Assembly: GCA_947471745.1 (NCBI GenBank)
Contig: CANJKZ010000078.1
Span: forward strand, 3,662,501-3,726,500
Origin: Closterium sp. Naga37s-1
Lineage: Eukaryota > Streptophyta > Zygnematophyceae > Desmidiales > Closteriaceae
DNA length: 64,000 nt
Reading direction: 5' to 3'
Shown here: positions 30,456 to 40,929 of the stretch, piece after piece
Layout of the letters: each line of letters starts with the position of its first letter
Position numbering within the stretch: position 1 is the stretch's first letter
Notes under the pieces: generated by a model
The model's input: the letters and a program-made list of their open reading frames with translations, nothing else
Told to the model about the DNA's origin: nothing
Database searches by the model: none
Program-made: the position numbers and the translations under genes

Positions 30456-32160
30456 GTGCAGATCGACACACGCTCACCCCCAGGAGTGGTGGTAGTGACC
30501 ATCGCATCCTGAAGGGCAGTGGTACTCACCAAGTTCGTAGAGAACGAGGGGAGGTGAAGACCTGACAGTGAGCCGGACGGAACCGCCGGACACGGGAGGA
30601 CAGTGGAGGAACGGGCAACGACCGGGCCCCCAGAGGGGTCAGCCAGTCTGACCAGGACAGGTGCAAGGAGAGGAGTGAGAGTAGTGCTGTCACGAAAGAA
30701 ACAGCGCAAGGCACCGGAGTCCAACGTGAAGGTGTGCAAGGCCTCAGCAGGCGCAGTACCAGGGGGAGTACCACACACACTAGCACCTAGAGCAGCAGCC
30801 GCTATACCTGGGTCAGGTGGCACACACCGGTAACAGTCACCCTCAGCACCAAAAGACAAAGCATACATGGCAGAGATAATAGCATCATAGTCTAGGTCAA
30901 AGATAGCAACTCCCGACCTAAGCAAATCCATCCAGCGAGGGCGCTCGACGTCGTCACCAAACTCAGCACGCCTGGCGTCGTCAAGGCAGGAGAAGCAGTG
31001 GTGCTCAGTGTGGAACTTCCCGCATGTCTGGCCCGCACGGACACCCGTGCGAATGACATACGGGCAGGTCTCACTACCCCCACCCGTCCCACGCTGAACC
31101 AACCACTCACGGAGCTGCTGGGGCGACTGGGTCTCGCTCCGACGCTGCTGCTGCTCTCGCTGACCACCACCAGGGCCTCCACGCTAAGGTCCAGACCTGC
31201 CACCACCAGTCCCACCGCCTCCACTGCCGCCACTCCCTCCGCTGCCTCCACCGCCGCCACCAGAGCCCCCACTGCCGCCACCAGTCCCATCGCCGCCACC
31301 ACCTCCACTGCCTCCACCACCTCCACCGCTGCCCCCACCACCGCTCCCACTGCCACCTCCACCACCACCACTGCCACCTCCACCACCCCGGCCACCCTTG
31401 CCCTTGCTGCTGCGGCGCTTCGCACTAGTCGAAGCAGCACCAACGTTCTCAGTGAGAGAGACGTCTGCAGGAGGGGGAAAGGGGGGAGGGGGAGCACCCC
31501 TAAAAAAAGGGCAGGCGCGGAGTGCCACGAGCAGCACCTACAGCAACTGCACTAGTCTCAGCTGCGAGGAGATGCTGCTCGAGGAGGTCAACAGTGAGGG
31601 AGGTGGGGTCAAGGGAGAGAAAGTGGTCCCTGACAGAGCGAAGAGAGTCAGGGAGGCGAGTGACTATGAAGTAGAGAGTGATGAACATCGGGGGCTGGTT
31701 CGTGGCAAGGAACTCAGCAGGGACGGTAGCGCGGTAGCGAGCGTCGCTAGTGTGCAGGTGGGTAAGCAGGTTTGCTACGGTGGCAAAAGCAGACAGCTCA
31801 GGGAACAGGTAGGGTAGTAGCATTCTGCCTAGAGCAGCAGTGGCATGGGAGGAGTAGCAAGCAACGACAGCGTCGTACAGGGCCTGTGCTATCCTGTGCT
31901 GTCCAAAGTGAGTACATTCGGCCACCGGCAGGTGGTTGCGAATGGCTAAGCGGGCAGTAGCGTCACGATACAGCCACTGGGAACGAGTCGCACTGTCAGC
32001 TGTGGCGGGAGGGGCTGGAGCGACACCGGACACGTGGTCAAACAGTGAGACATTGTCCTTAATATCGCTCAGTAGGTACAGTTGCAGATCGTCGTGCCAC
32101 GTGTCAAATGCAACCGGTCTACCCTCATGATCGAACGCTAGAACTCTAAGCGAAGCCATT
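30329..32160 (-). pseudogene. gag: Copia C Gag and protease
   Basis: ATG 32160 (MASLRVLAFDHEGRPVAF). The Gag region is open to about 31500. It passes straight through the position where A and B carry long C runs (ATNQPPMFITLYFIVTRL in one frame). A T7 run then creates a stop at about 31500 where relatives read FFEGC. The Gly-rich tract follows in another frame (31184-31499), then the Cys/His cluster CPYVIRTGVRAGQTC-x3-H-x4-C and the protease motif DSGAL (ending 30329). The DSGAS-to-DSGAL change is next to, not in, the catalytic Asp. Confidence 0.85.
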
Positions 32161-32239
32161 GTGGCGCAGCACTCAGGAGCAGCAGTAGCAGTAGTAGCAG
32201 CAGGAGCAGCAGCAGTAGTAGCAGTAGAAGCAGTTGCAG

Positions 32240-33150
32240 AAGCAGTTTCCAAGGGGCCAAGGGGCGGGTCCGAGGGGCCAAACACGAGGGTGGCAGGGCC
32301 GAGGGGCCAAACACGAGGCCGAGGGGCCAAACACGAGGCCGAGGGGCCAAAGGGCCTAGGGGCCGAGGGGCCAAGGGGCGGGGCCGAGGGGCCAAACAGG
32401 AGGGGCCACAGGGCCGAAGGACCAAGGGGCGAGGGGCCGAGGTGCCTGGTGTCGAGAGGCGAGGGGCCGAGGGGCCGAGGTGTCTGGGGGCCAAGGGGCG
32501 CGATGAGCCAAGGGGCCGGGGCCAAGGAGACGGGGCCGTGGTGGGGGCGCGACGGGCCTAAGGGGCCGAGGGGCCTAGGGGCGCGACGGGCCAAGGGGCC
32601 GGGGCCTAGAGGCGAAGGGGCCGAGGGGCGCGACGGGCCAAGGGGCCGGGGCCTAGGAAACGGGGCCGTGGGAGGGGCGCGACGGGCCTAAGGGGCGCGA
32701 CGGGCCTAAGGGGTGCGATGGTCCTAAGGGGCGCGACGGGCCTAGGGGCGCGATGGGCCAGGGGCGCGACGGGCGAAGGGGCCGAGGGGCGCGACGGGCT
32801 AAGGGGCCAGGGCCTAGGAAACGGGGCCGTGGGAGGGGCGCGACGGGCCTAAGGGGCCGAGGGGCCGAGGGGCGCGACGGGCCAAGGGGCCGGGGCCTAG
32901 GAAACGGGGCCGTGGGAGGGGCGCGATGGGCCTAAGGGGCGCGACGGGCCTAAGGGGTGCGATGGGCCTAAGGGGCGCGACGGGCCTAGGGGCGCGATGG
33001 GCCAGAGGCGCGACGGGCGAAGGGGCCGAGGGGCGCGACGGGCCAAGGGGCCGGGGCCTAGGAAACGGGGCCGTGGGAGGGGCGCGACGGGCCTAAGGGG
33101 CGCGACGGGAGAAGTAAACGCGACGGGCCAAGGGGCCAGGGCCAAGGGGG
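32240..33150 (-). repeat. GC-rich repetitive leader of Copia C
   Basis: About 900 bp of tandem GC-rich units (plus strand ggggccgaggggcgcgacgg). It includes longer near-identical blocks of over 100 bp (for example around 32640-32760 and 32880-33000), so there are higher-order repeats. No coding sense. Confidence 0.85.
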
Positions 33151-33183
33151 GGTACTAGCAGCGCAGCAGGTGGTGGGCCCAAG

Positions 33184-33201
33184 GAACCTGCTCTGATACC
33201 A
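33184..33201 (-). other. Primer binding site of Copia C
   Basis: Minus strand TGGTATCAGAGCAGGTTC directly after the LTR: the standard initiator-Met tRNA complement of plant Copia elements. Confidence 0.9.
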
Positions 33202-33333
33202 TGTCAAGTTTACAAACGAGAATGAATGAACTATGAGAGAGTTGGGTACAAGTACTAACCCTAATTGGGTTGTACCCCTTATGGGCTACCCAACTACAGC
33301 CTACATAAATGTATAAGCTATAATGTTCTGACA
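33202..33333 (-). repeat. 5' LTR of Copia C
   Basis: 132 bp, minus strand TGTCAGAAC to CTTGACA, followed on the plus strand by AGACC (33334-33338), identical to 17880-17884. Confidence 0.95.
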
Positions 33334-33612
33334 AGACCAAGTCCCAATACTACATACCAACTGTGTGCTGACCTTCTGTAGTGATCCTAGGGTCGATCAA
33401 CATCTGATCGCAACATTGTATTAATGAACACCTTTGTCGCCAAGAGACCCTAATTTTATTTTTAGTCTCTGCCTGTCTATCATGGCAATTTATGTGGGTG
33501 GGGTAGACAGTGTTATACTGGTTTTATTTATACACGATTCGAAGTTTGTGTTATCATGTGCAACACACTTTTTTATTCACGCTCCCATAAGCCAAAACAA
33601 GCATCTGACGAG

Positions 33613-33970
33613 GCAGCGATGGAGTATTCACGACTGTCTGAGTAGATGTATGCGGACTGCACATTGTTGACTAGCGGGATTATCACAGGGATTAGGTCGT
33701 CCTCCATCCCCCATGTGTGTCTTACGTGGAAGCGACGGAATAGTCACGACTGTGTCACGAGCTGATCGCGGATTGCTGACTGTTGTCGTACGGATTTTCG
33801 GTTGGTGTTTTGTGAATATCAAGTGACGCCCTCGTTGTTACATATAATTCCCCACGCACTCTTCGCGATGCATTCACTTGACGTTAACTGGCCGTTTTGT
33901 CGGACAAGCAGCGTACGTTGAAGTGACGAAATACTCACGGATGTTTCACGAGGTGATCGTGGATTGCCAA
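33613..33970 (+). repeat. Three diverged copies of a ~55-bp sequence in the MULE
   Basis: Copies at about 33613-33670, 33726-33780 and 33917-33970 share a GAAGYGACGRAATA-like start, TCACG, then GAYCGYGGATTGC-like ends, with unequal spacing. The surrounding 33339-34297 has no recognisable gene. Confidence 0.5.
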
Positions 33971-34297
33971 CTGCACTCGACGTTTACTCAAAGGCAGTGG
34001 GATGCACACGGCACAGTTACAATACCTTCGCGAGGCATCGACACGCGTCCAACTGAATTGTTACGGGCCATTGACTGGCAAATGCGGTGTTTCTTGACCG
34101 TTCATAGACCCTTTCCAAACGAGGCCATAGTATGTCATTTTTTTGTTCAAAATGGAATCCATATTATGGTGCAAACGTAAGCACACACTAAAAGTCATGT
34201 CCACACATGATCCACAGTGCGATACCATAGCCCTAAGTAGCATGTTTAGACATCGGCGGTACCTCAAAACTACCACCTAATGCCCATGCCCGCTAGC

Positions 34298-37200
34298 CTA
34301 TTCATCCTTAGATCCCACACACTCATCGTTATCTCCTGTCACCCCTTGTGACAGGCCTTCACCCACCGTTTTGGCCATTTTGTCGGGCCGACCGCCAGGC
34401 TGACCCAAGCTCCTATCCAGTGCCGCTCGCTTCATCGCAGCCTTGCGCTCTTTCTCATCATACTTAGCCTTAGCAGCAGGCCAATACTCTGCCCACTGCT
34501 CCCACTTGTGCCAGGACTTCTGACGGACCATCAGCTCACACTGCTGGGCCGTACAACCCCGTAACTTTGCCCTGTCGCCGTTCGTCAAGGGTATGAGATT
34601 GCCTCTCGTGGGATTGTCGACGAACATCACATGAGACGCTGCGGCTATTGACCTAGCCGCGGCGACCTCAGATTGAAAGTGACTGCTGATGACAATTAGA
34701 GAATTGGAAGTGCGGTCGAGGACAATCCTAGCCACCCAATCGTTCTTACCCTTCCTTCTTTGTGACTCCCGTGAACCCCTTGCTGGCGGCCTCCTCCTCC
34801 TCACCAACCTGGGTCGATGGCATGAAGGATGAGGAGGCGGCTGGGGAGGGCAGAACCTGTTGCGAGGGCATGTTCAGTAGAGTCCCACGAGGTGCGGAGG
34901 AGGTGTGGCCAGGTAGGATGCTGCCAGTGTCGAGCGCCTCAGCAGCAAAGAGGAAAGCAGGTGGTTCCTGCACACCGGGGCCGTGCGACGACAAAGGCAG
35001 ATGCACGGACGCGGTTGGATGTCCTGATCCGTGGAAGAGCAAGTTGGGACGATGCAGAGCATGGCCACTAGGCCCTGCTGGCGCGACATGTGCAGATGCT
35101 CCAGGCTGAACACCACCTGCCTGTGGAGCAAACACCCCCGCTCCTGGTGCACGAAACCCCTGGAGATGCATCCCGGGTGGAAAACTCGAGGGCACAAACA
35201 GCTGTTCTCCTGATGTCCATGCCGCTGAACTTGTGTGAAGCACAGCTGTCCTCGGAGCGTCATCCGCTGCTTGCGACCCGGTTGCATCCTGGACCTGCAC
35301 ACATGGTGGAAAATTGGTGAGATCCGACCCCGGTCCCAATATATCCTAGCAGTCGTCTCCAGGCCGTACCACGCCTGCGTTGATAGCAACCCCCGTGGCG
35401 GGTCCGTGCTGACCCGCTGCCGCCTTTGGAGCACCCGCGGTAGCACATGGCTGCGCCGCCGCTGCTGTTAGTGCAACGCCTGCAGAACCTGGCTGACCCG
35501 CTGCTGCTGTAGGTACACCGGCTGCTGCCTTTGGCTGATCCGCTGCTGCTGTTGGAATAACGGCTGCTGCAACTGGCTGACCCGCTGCTGCTGTTGAAAC
35601 ACCGGCTTCTGCACTTGGGTGACCCGCTGCTGCTGTTGGAATAACGGCCACTGCACCTGGCTGACCCGCGGCTGGTTGTGAAACGACGGCTGCTGCACCT
35701 GGCAGACGCGCTCCAGCTGGAAGAGCACCGGCAGAGGAGCCTGGCTGAACCGCTCCAGGTGGTGGAGCACCAGCATAGGCACCTAGCTGACCCGCTCCAG
35801 CAGGAGGAGCACAGACAGAGGCACCTGGCTGATCTGCTGCTGCTGTAGTAACACATGCTGCAGCACCCACCTGATCAGCCGCGGAGGATGAAGCGCCGGC
35901 TGCGGGACCTGTGTCACCCGCCCTAGACCTCTGTGCACCGGATGTGGCTCCCTGGGCTTGCACGAACCCTGGAATCTGGCCGAAAAGTGGTCTACGCGCA
36001 AGTGACGGAGCAACAGCAGAGGTCTGAAGAGCACCTCTTGTTGTACCAGAAGCTACTACAGCAGCAGTGGAGTCGCCGGCTTCAGGCCTGTTCAAACCCT
36101 TCAGGGTAGCCATCGGCAGCTTGAACCCTGCATGTACAGCCAGCTGCTGAAAGGCGGTAAACAGTGATGACACAGACACCGTTAGTTTGACGATTCCCTC
36201 CCCACCCTTAAAAACCGAGTCTTTCAGATTATCCATGTCTTCCGAAAGGCTGTTGATCTGGGCAGCTTGGACAGCCTGCTCCGCCGATAGATCTTTAACC
36301 TTGGTCTCAAGATCGACCTCAACTACGTCATCGCTCTCACCCTCTTCCTCCTGCTGCTGCTCACTCTGTGGTGGAATATCGGCCCCCTTCAGTTTCAGGG
36401 ATTCCAGCAGAGTACCTTCGCCGGCCTCGCACATCAGAGCACGGATTTCGCGCCTGTAGTGCGCGCCACCGTAACGGAGTTTCGGAATCTCTTCTTCCAT
36501 GAATTGGAAGCAGCAGAATACAAGCTCATTGATGAACATGCAGACGTAGACCCCGCAGTCTACGTCGTTCTGTTGCTGGGGTACTTCGAAGTACTGCTAA
36601 ACACAAGATTAAAAAAAAAAGATAAACATAGTCACTTTGAAGCAGGTAAATCGTGTTGTGCTTCTTACAGACAGCGTGACATCAAACACAAATTTGACAA
36701 ACTCACTTGAAGGCCTCGGCTGTGCACGCGTGTGAGCCGCTCTGTCACTTCTTCCCATGGCATATCAGGGCAGGCCTTTTTAAGGGCCCGCCCAAGAAGC
36801 CTGCGGATGGATCAAGAACAGTGGTTTTTTCAACGCAAGGTCTACACGTGAGCACAAAAGATGATAGTAAGGCCCATAAAAATGCCGCCGCAGCCTAAAC
36901 TCACGTGTTGATGTTTGTGAACACGGCTTCGCGCTGGTCGTAATGGACGCGTGCGGAGTCGTAAAGGACTGCTAGAACTATTTCTTCCGGCGCCGTGGCT
37001 TGGTATTCCTCGTTACTTAGGAGCAGCAGACGGGGGTCCCTAACAACCACAAGGCTGAAATGATGTACTGGTTCCCTGCAGAGAAACCATAGAGCGGAAG
37101 TCAGGACATGAAGACAACCGTCCAAAACATCAATGAACCTTAAACGAGAGCTCTGTGAACCACCCTAAACCATTTTAATGTCTCCCTCACTTGTTGAAAA

Positions 37201-37822
37201 CCACGATGCAAATGTAGTCGTGCTCGAACAGAGTTTTGCAGTCGACTCTGCATGCAAGCTCCTGTCCCCGGGTGACGGTTTGGAAGGCGAGCGTGTCAAG
37301 CGCCAACCACGTTTTTCCGTCTGGAAGCTCCTTGTAAAGAAGGCTCAACACCCTGAAACGATACGAACACGAATGACCATGAAAATGAAGGCGATGAGTA
37401 CGTAATACTAGTAAACCGCGTATCAGGACTTACACGTTGTGAAAGTCGATAATTGAGGTCGATAGCTCGTAACCATCCTGTATGTGGAGGGCATCCATGA
37501 TTGTCACCTTCGCTCTCTGGCCGTGATGATTTTTTAACTCATAAGTTGGGAAATGGTTACTCTTAACAGACCTAGGAAGCTTATCGTTCACGCTGTCAGG
37601 AACTTTGACACCCTTCGCGAACCTTGCTATTATGTTGTCGGGCTCTGGCAGCACATCTACGCCTTCTAATATAACCGGGACCTTAAATTCTGGGCTCGGA
37701 GCCGGCACAATATCGCTCGCATCCTGCTTGCCCCTGGTTGATCATTTCCCTCGCGTAACGGCTGTCTGATTACCTACGGCTTTTTGGATCTTGAGGCGTG
37801 TAGAATGCCTAGGAGGCGTCAT
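34298..37822 (-). CDS. Ulp1-like protease fused to coiled coil, Ala-rich repeats and AP2-like domain (MULE cargo)
   Basis: Seven-exon model, phase-consistent through exon 6: 37822-37778, 37723-37434, 37352-37191, 37075-36905, 36800-36707, 36596-35370, 35294-34298; all introns GT-AG, 54-110 nt. Start MTPPRHSTRLKIQKA. Residues ~110-290 are a C48 (Ulp1/SENP-type) cysteine protease: His171 (HHFSLVVV), Asp205 (LYDSAR), Gln262 and Cys268 (VPQQQNDVDCGVYVC), with the Gln-Cys spacing of six seen in Ulp1. This family removes SUMO or related tags from proteins. A coiled coil follows (~349-390), then 14-residue Ala-rich repeats, then an AP2-like domain near 835-890 (SKGFTGVTKKEG; NDWVARIV; EVAAARSIAAASHVMF) homologous to the gene at 15604-16485. 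One extra base near 34745 shifts the frame inside the AP2-like domain, so either this copy is damaged or an intron or error is present. Confidence 0.75.
35440..35880 (-). repeat. 42-bp coding repeat in the Ulp1/AP2-like gene
   Basis: About ten in-phase 42-bp units encoding 14-residue repeats such as VIPTAAAGHPSAEA and GVSTAAAGQPVAAA. A flexible spacer between protease and AP2-like domains is the likely role. Confidence 0.8.
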
Positions 37823-38305
37823 CGTGAGCTAACCTAATAAGCACTACGTGAACTTTATGAACTGCGGCTGGTTTGGAAAAGGCGGAGAGGAGATGCTATG
37901 GTAATTGACAAGTAGAGATGAAAATGAGAGAATAAATGAGTCGCTACTCAATGATTTCAAAACCCTTGGTCCACGAGAGACCCACGGAGGAAATGGCGAC
38001 TGCGTGCTCACGAGACGTTGACGGGGGAGAACTCGATGTGAAGCAAGGACGATGAAATGACAGACCATTGCGCACGTGCATGCAACGGTGCTTAACCAGC
38101 CAAGTTTAGTCCAAGGTGTCACGCACTTATTAACTAGAACCCTGACATTGATGGGTGTCGAATGAAACTGCAGAAGACTCGTGGAAACATGAACAGCTGT
38201 GTTTTACAGCGCACCAATAAAGACAAAGTCGTAATGATTGTGTGCAACATTTACGAGATATTTGGACCTGCCCACAAAAACCAAGAAAGTGTACAGAATT
38301 CGGTG

Positions 38306-38419
38306 TTGATGGCGAAAACTGACCACGGGAATCGGGCGTGATCGCGTGGCAGGAGGCCTGTAAAAACCACAGCCTGCTGGAATTGAAGACGAGAAAGCAC
38401 GGCGCTTCGTCATTCCCTC
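38306..38419 (-). repeat. Right terminal inverted repeat of the MULE
   Basis: 114 bp, inverted copy of 11209-11322, followed by the 9-bp duplication GTCGGGGTG (38420-38428). Confidence 0.93.
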
Positions 38420-38428
38420 GTCGGGGTG

Positions 38429-38737
38429 GGATGTTTTTTAGGGCTTGCGAGAGAGTTTCTTTCAAGGACTTACAAGCAGGTGGTTTTTCTCAGTTCGCGG
38501 CTCGGGATTCGACAGGCTGCATCGTCGCGGAAGTTTCGACGTGACACAGCGAGCGATTTTATTGGTCGATATTTTTTACTTTGGCCACGAAGCTTACCCG
38601 ACACCATTCGTGCGATTTTAATTGGTCGTTCGATTCGAACATACTTCTCTGTAAGAAAGGGGTTTCAAAACACACCTTCGGAGAAGCACACCTTCCAGTG
38701 GGTGGCGAAGGTTTGGCACAAAGCGAGACCATCTTGA
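38429..38737 (+). pseudogene. Host reading frame, right half (split by the MULE)
   Basis: After the duplication the frame of 10963-11208 continues as GCFLGLAREFLSRTYKQVVF to a stop at about 38737. This half has no recognisable domain; it may include intron sequence read through. Its only support is frame continuity across the excised MULE. Confidence 0.25.
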
Positions 38738-39759
38738 CCCGCACAAGAACATCTTCGTTTCAGTGCACATTGAATATATTGGTTATGAAGAGTTTTGTTG
38801 GATGCACGTCATTTTGAGTGCATGTCATCCTAACGTCCTGCCGAGTGCTCGTGCTATTCATGCGTGCATTGTTTGCATGAGCATTTGTCATTGTGCATGG
38901 CTGTTGGATTTTACCATCTCTGTGTTTTCTCCAAGTTTAAATGCTTGATCATGCAGGAGAAATCCATAGCTTTCCAACGATACCAAGATCGCCCAAGTTA
39001 CAAGATTTCCAAGACTTGGATTTCTTATTACCTTTTAAGGTTATATCTAATTTGAGTGATTACTTGGGACATGACTATAAAGGGATCTTTGGTTGGATGG
39101 TTAGGGAAGGCAACTTTGACTTTTGGATTGGGGTGGCTAGAAGTTTCTAGCATGGGTTGCAAATGTTGCAACACCTAGGCAAAATCCAACTAGATTGGAT
39201 TTTGCATGTGACACCTCAAGGACCTCATGATGAGGGTTGCATCCTTGCTGCTAGGAAGGTTCCTACCATCCTTCCCTAGCTCTTGGAGAACCCCTTCCCT
39301 CTCATGGTTCTCTTGGAGTCCCCAACTCCAACATTCCATGCCTTAATGTTTGTACTTCCTCTACCATTCTAGTTATGCGGCTGCTGGACGTTTTTACTTG
39401 GTTCTCACTCTATAGACCATCTTAACGACTGACTCAACATGGAGATGGTAGCTTAGGCTAAGGCGCACAATCCTACCGAGCGGATTTGCGTTTAGTTGAG
39501 AATTGAGTTCGTCGTAAGCTCTCAAAGTGACGGATCCTGAACGACAAGTTTGTTGTTATGAGCCTTAATATTTAACCATGCTTTATTGTTTAGACTTCCA
39601 TTATTGTAGTCCTGTGGTAGTTTGATTTCCATGTATAATTGAAACAATTGAACTCTCTGAACTTGTTTGTTGTGATCGGTAGGAACATAGATTCACTAAA
39701 TGCATGTGTTTTACAAATTACTATTTGCAAGTACATACATGGACGTCGCATGATGCTAT
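38738..39759. other. No gene recognised
   Basis: AT-rich sequence with short frames only. Ends at GCTAT (39755-39759), the left duplication of the solo LTR. Confidence 0.4.
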
Positions 39760-39889
39760 TGTCAGAAATAGAATGTAGGAGTGGTGGAATAGGTAGCAAT
39801 GATGAGTACAAGTAATACCTAACCCTAAAGTGTTTTACTCCTTAGAGTATGCCCCATTACAGCCTAAAGATAACAAATGCAATTTGACA
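39760..39889 (-). repeat. Solo LTR of the short-LTR Copia family
   Basis: 130 bp, TGTCAGAAAT to AATTTGACA on the plus strand, flanked by GCTAT on both sides (39755-39759, 39890-39894). No internal region, so it is the product of LTR-LTR recombination. Confidence 0.93.
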
Positions 39890-40540
39890 GCTATTTCATT
39901 GCTTCATTCCATTTTTTTTTCCAGGGTTTCTTAACACCACGGAGTCATACCACGAAGCTCTCAACTCAAATTAGTGTCGTTCGCACAACACGACAACGAG
40001 TGACGTTATTTTGATCCTCGAATGAGATGAAACTATGCGAGTGCAGACATGGACGACGCATGAGACAGTTCATGAGGAGAGTCACTCTACAACGGGAGTG
40101 GACTACGGAGGAGGGCATGGGGTTGTGCGGGTGATCGTAGCGTTCTACTAGAGTTCTTCCTATTACGATCCAAAGTGGGACTTAGCGAAGGATCGTTCTC
40201 AGGGTTGATCGCAGGTTGAGTTGTTGCAGTGGAAGAAATGACCTCACGTCAGAGTGAATGTAAATGACAGAGATAATAAAAGCATGCATACTTCAAGTTT
40301 ATATATATAATACAGGGAATACGAAACGACCTAGACTAGCCATGTACTCTAAGGGGTACATTCCCTTATTACAGCGAAGTCAAACTGTACGGTGCGGGAA
40401 CCCGTTTCAAACCTGTTCCTGCTCTTTTCACTTCAAATGTTTCTGCCTGCATCGATCTTGATAAGACGGTTGCTAGTGTCACTTCGACTCTTCTGACTCC
40501 TCGTCTTTTGTACTCGGTAGAGTCGGCTCCTGCAGCATAC
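39890..40540. other. No gene recognised
   Basis: Unassigned sequence between the solo LTR and Copia D. Confidence 0.4.
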
Positions 40541-40671
40541 TGTCAGAATCAACTGTGCAGGAATGGTTGACAAGCAAGCAAGGATGAGTTCAAGTACTAG
40601 GTTTGACCTAAAGTGTTGTACTCAGTAGAGGCTACCCCACTACAGCCTACACATACAAATGTAATTTGACA
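40541..40671 (-). repeat. 3' LTR of Copia D
   Basis: 131 bp, plus strand TGTCAGAATC to TTTGACA, followed on the right by the family's conserved pre-LTR sequence (cacccccctgggcaaagtgg). Confidence 0.88.
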
Positions 40672-40929
40672 CACCCCCCTGGGCAAAGTGGGGGATAGCA
40701 CAGACAACAAACGGTCACAATACCAGTCAAGCAAGAGAACAAAGCAAAGCAAAGCTCAGGGTGGATCTCAAGGACACCACACAATCTGAGCACAAGCAAG
40801 CGGCCACAAGGCCAGTTCACATGCAGAGTTATAATAGCAAGGCAGTACACTGATCACAACCTAGAAAAAGTAAACAAGCAGGTATAAAGACATATATCAG
40901 TGTACAACAAGAGCAAGTCAAGCAACCAG

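Larger units (their letters stand above)
17885..33333 (-). mobile_element. Copia retrotransposon C, containing Copia B and a Tc1 element
   Basis: Bounded by AGACC on both sides (17880-17884, 33334-33338). Its 5' LTR is at 33202-33333. Its 3' LTR is split by Copia B into 17885-18001 and 24573-24587; together these give 132 bp, the length of the 5' LTR, with four mismatches. Internal order, minus strand: primer site, GC-rich leader, gag, protease, integrase, linker, reverse transcriptase (split by a Tc1 element at 26324-27892), RNase H. Confidence 0.93.
11209..38419. mobile_element. Large cargo-bearing Mutator-like element (MULE)
   Basis: The ends are 114-bp inverted repeats (11209-11322 and 38306-38419; 109 of 114 positions match by my count), both beginning GAGGGAATGACG. 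They are flanked by the identical 9-bp sequence GTCGGGGTG (11200-11208 and 38420-38428), the duplication length expected of Mutator elements. It encloses a MURA-type transposase (11905-14619), an AP2-like gene (15604-16485) and a Ulp1/AP2-like gene (34298-37822). Copia C with its own insertions occupies 17885-33333. Without C and one copy of its duplication the element is about 11,757 bp. Each internal gene is intact or nearly so. Confidence 0.92.

Noticed and set aside
32161..32935. Gly-Arg-rich plus-strand frames opposite Copia C
   Set aside because: Read-through of the GC-rich leader repeat on the strand opposite to the element.
36459..36710. Plus-strand 83-aa frame at the Ulp1 exon border
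   Set aside because: Antisense of the exon encoding the protease Gln-Cys motif and its intron.
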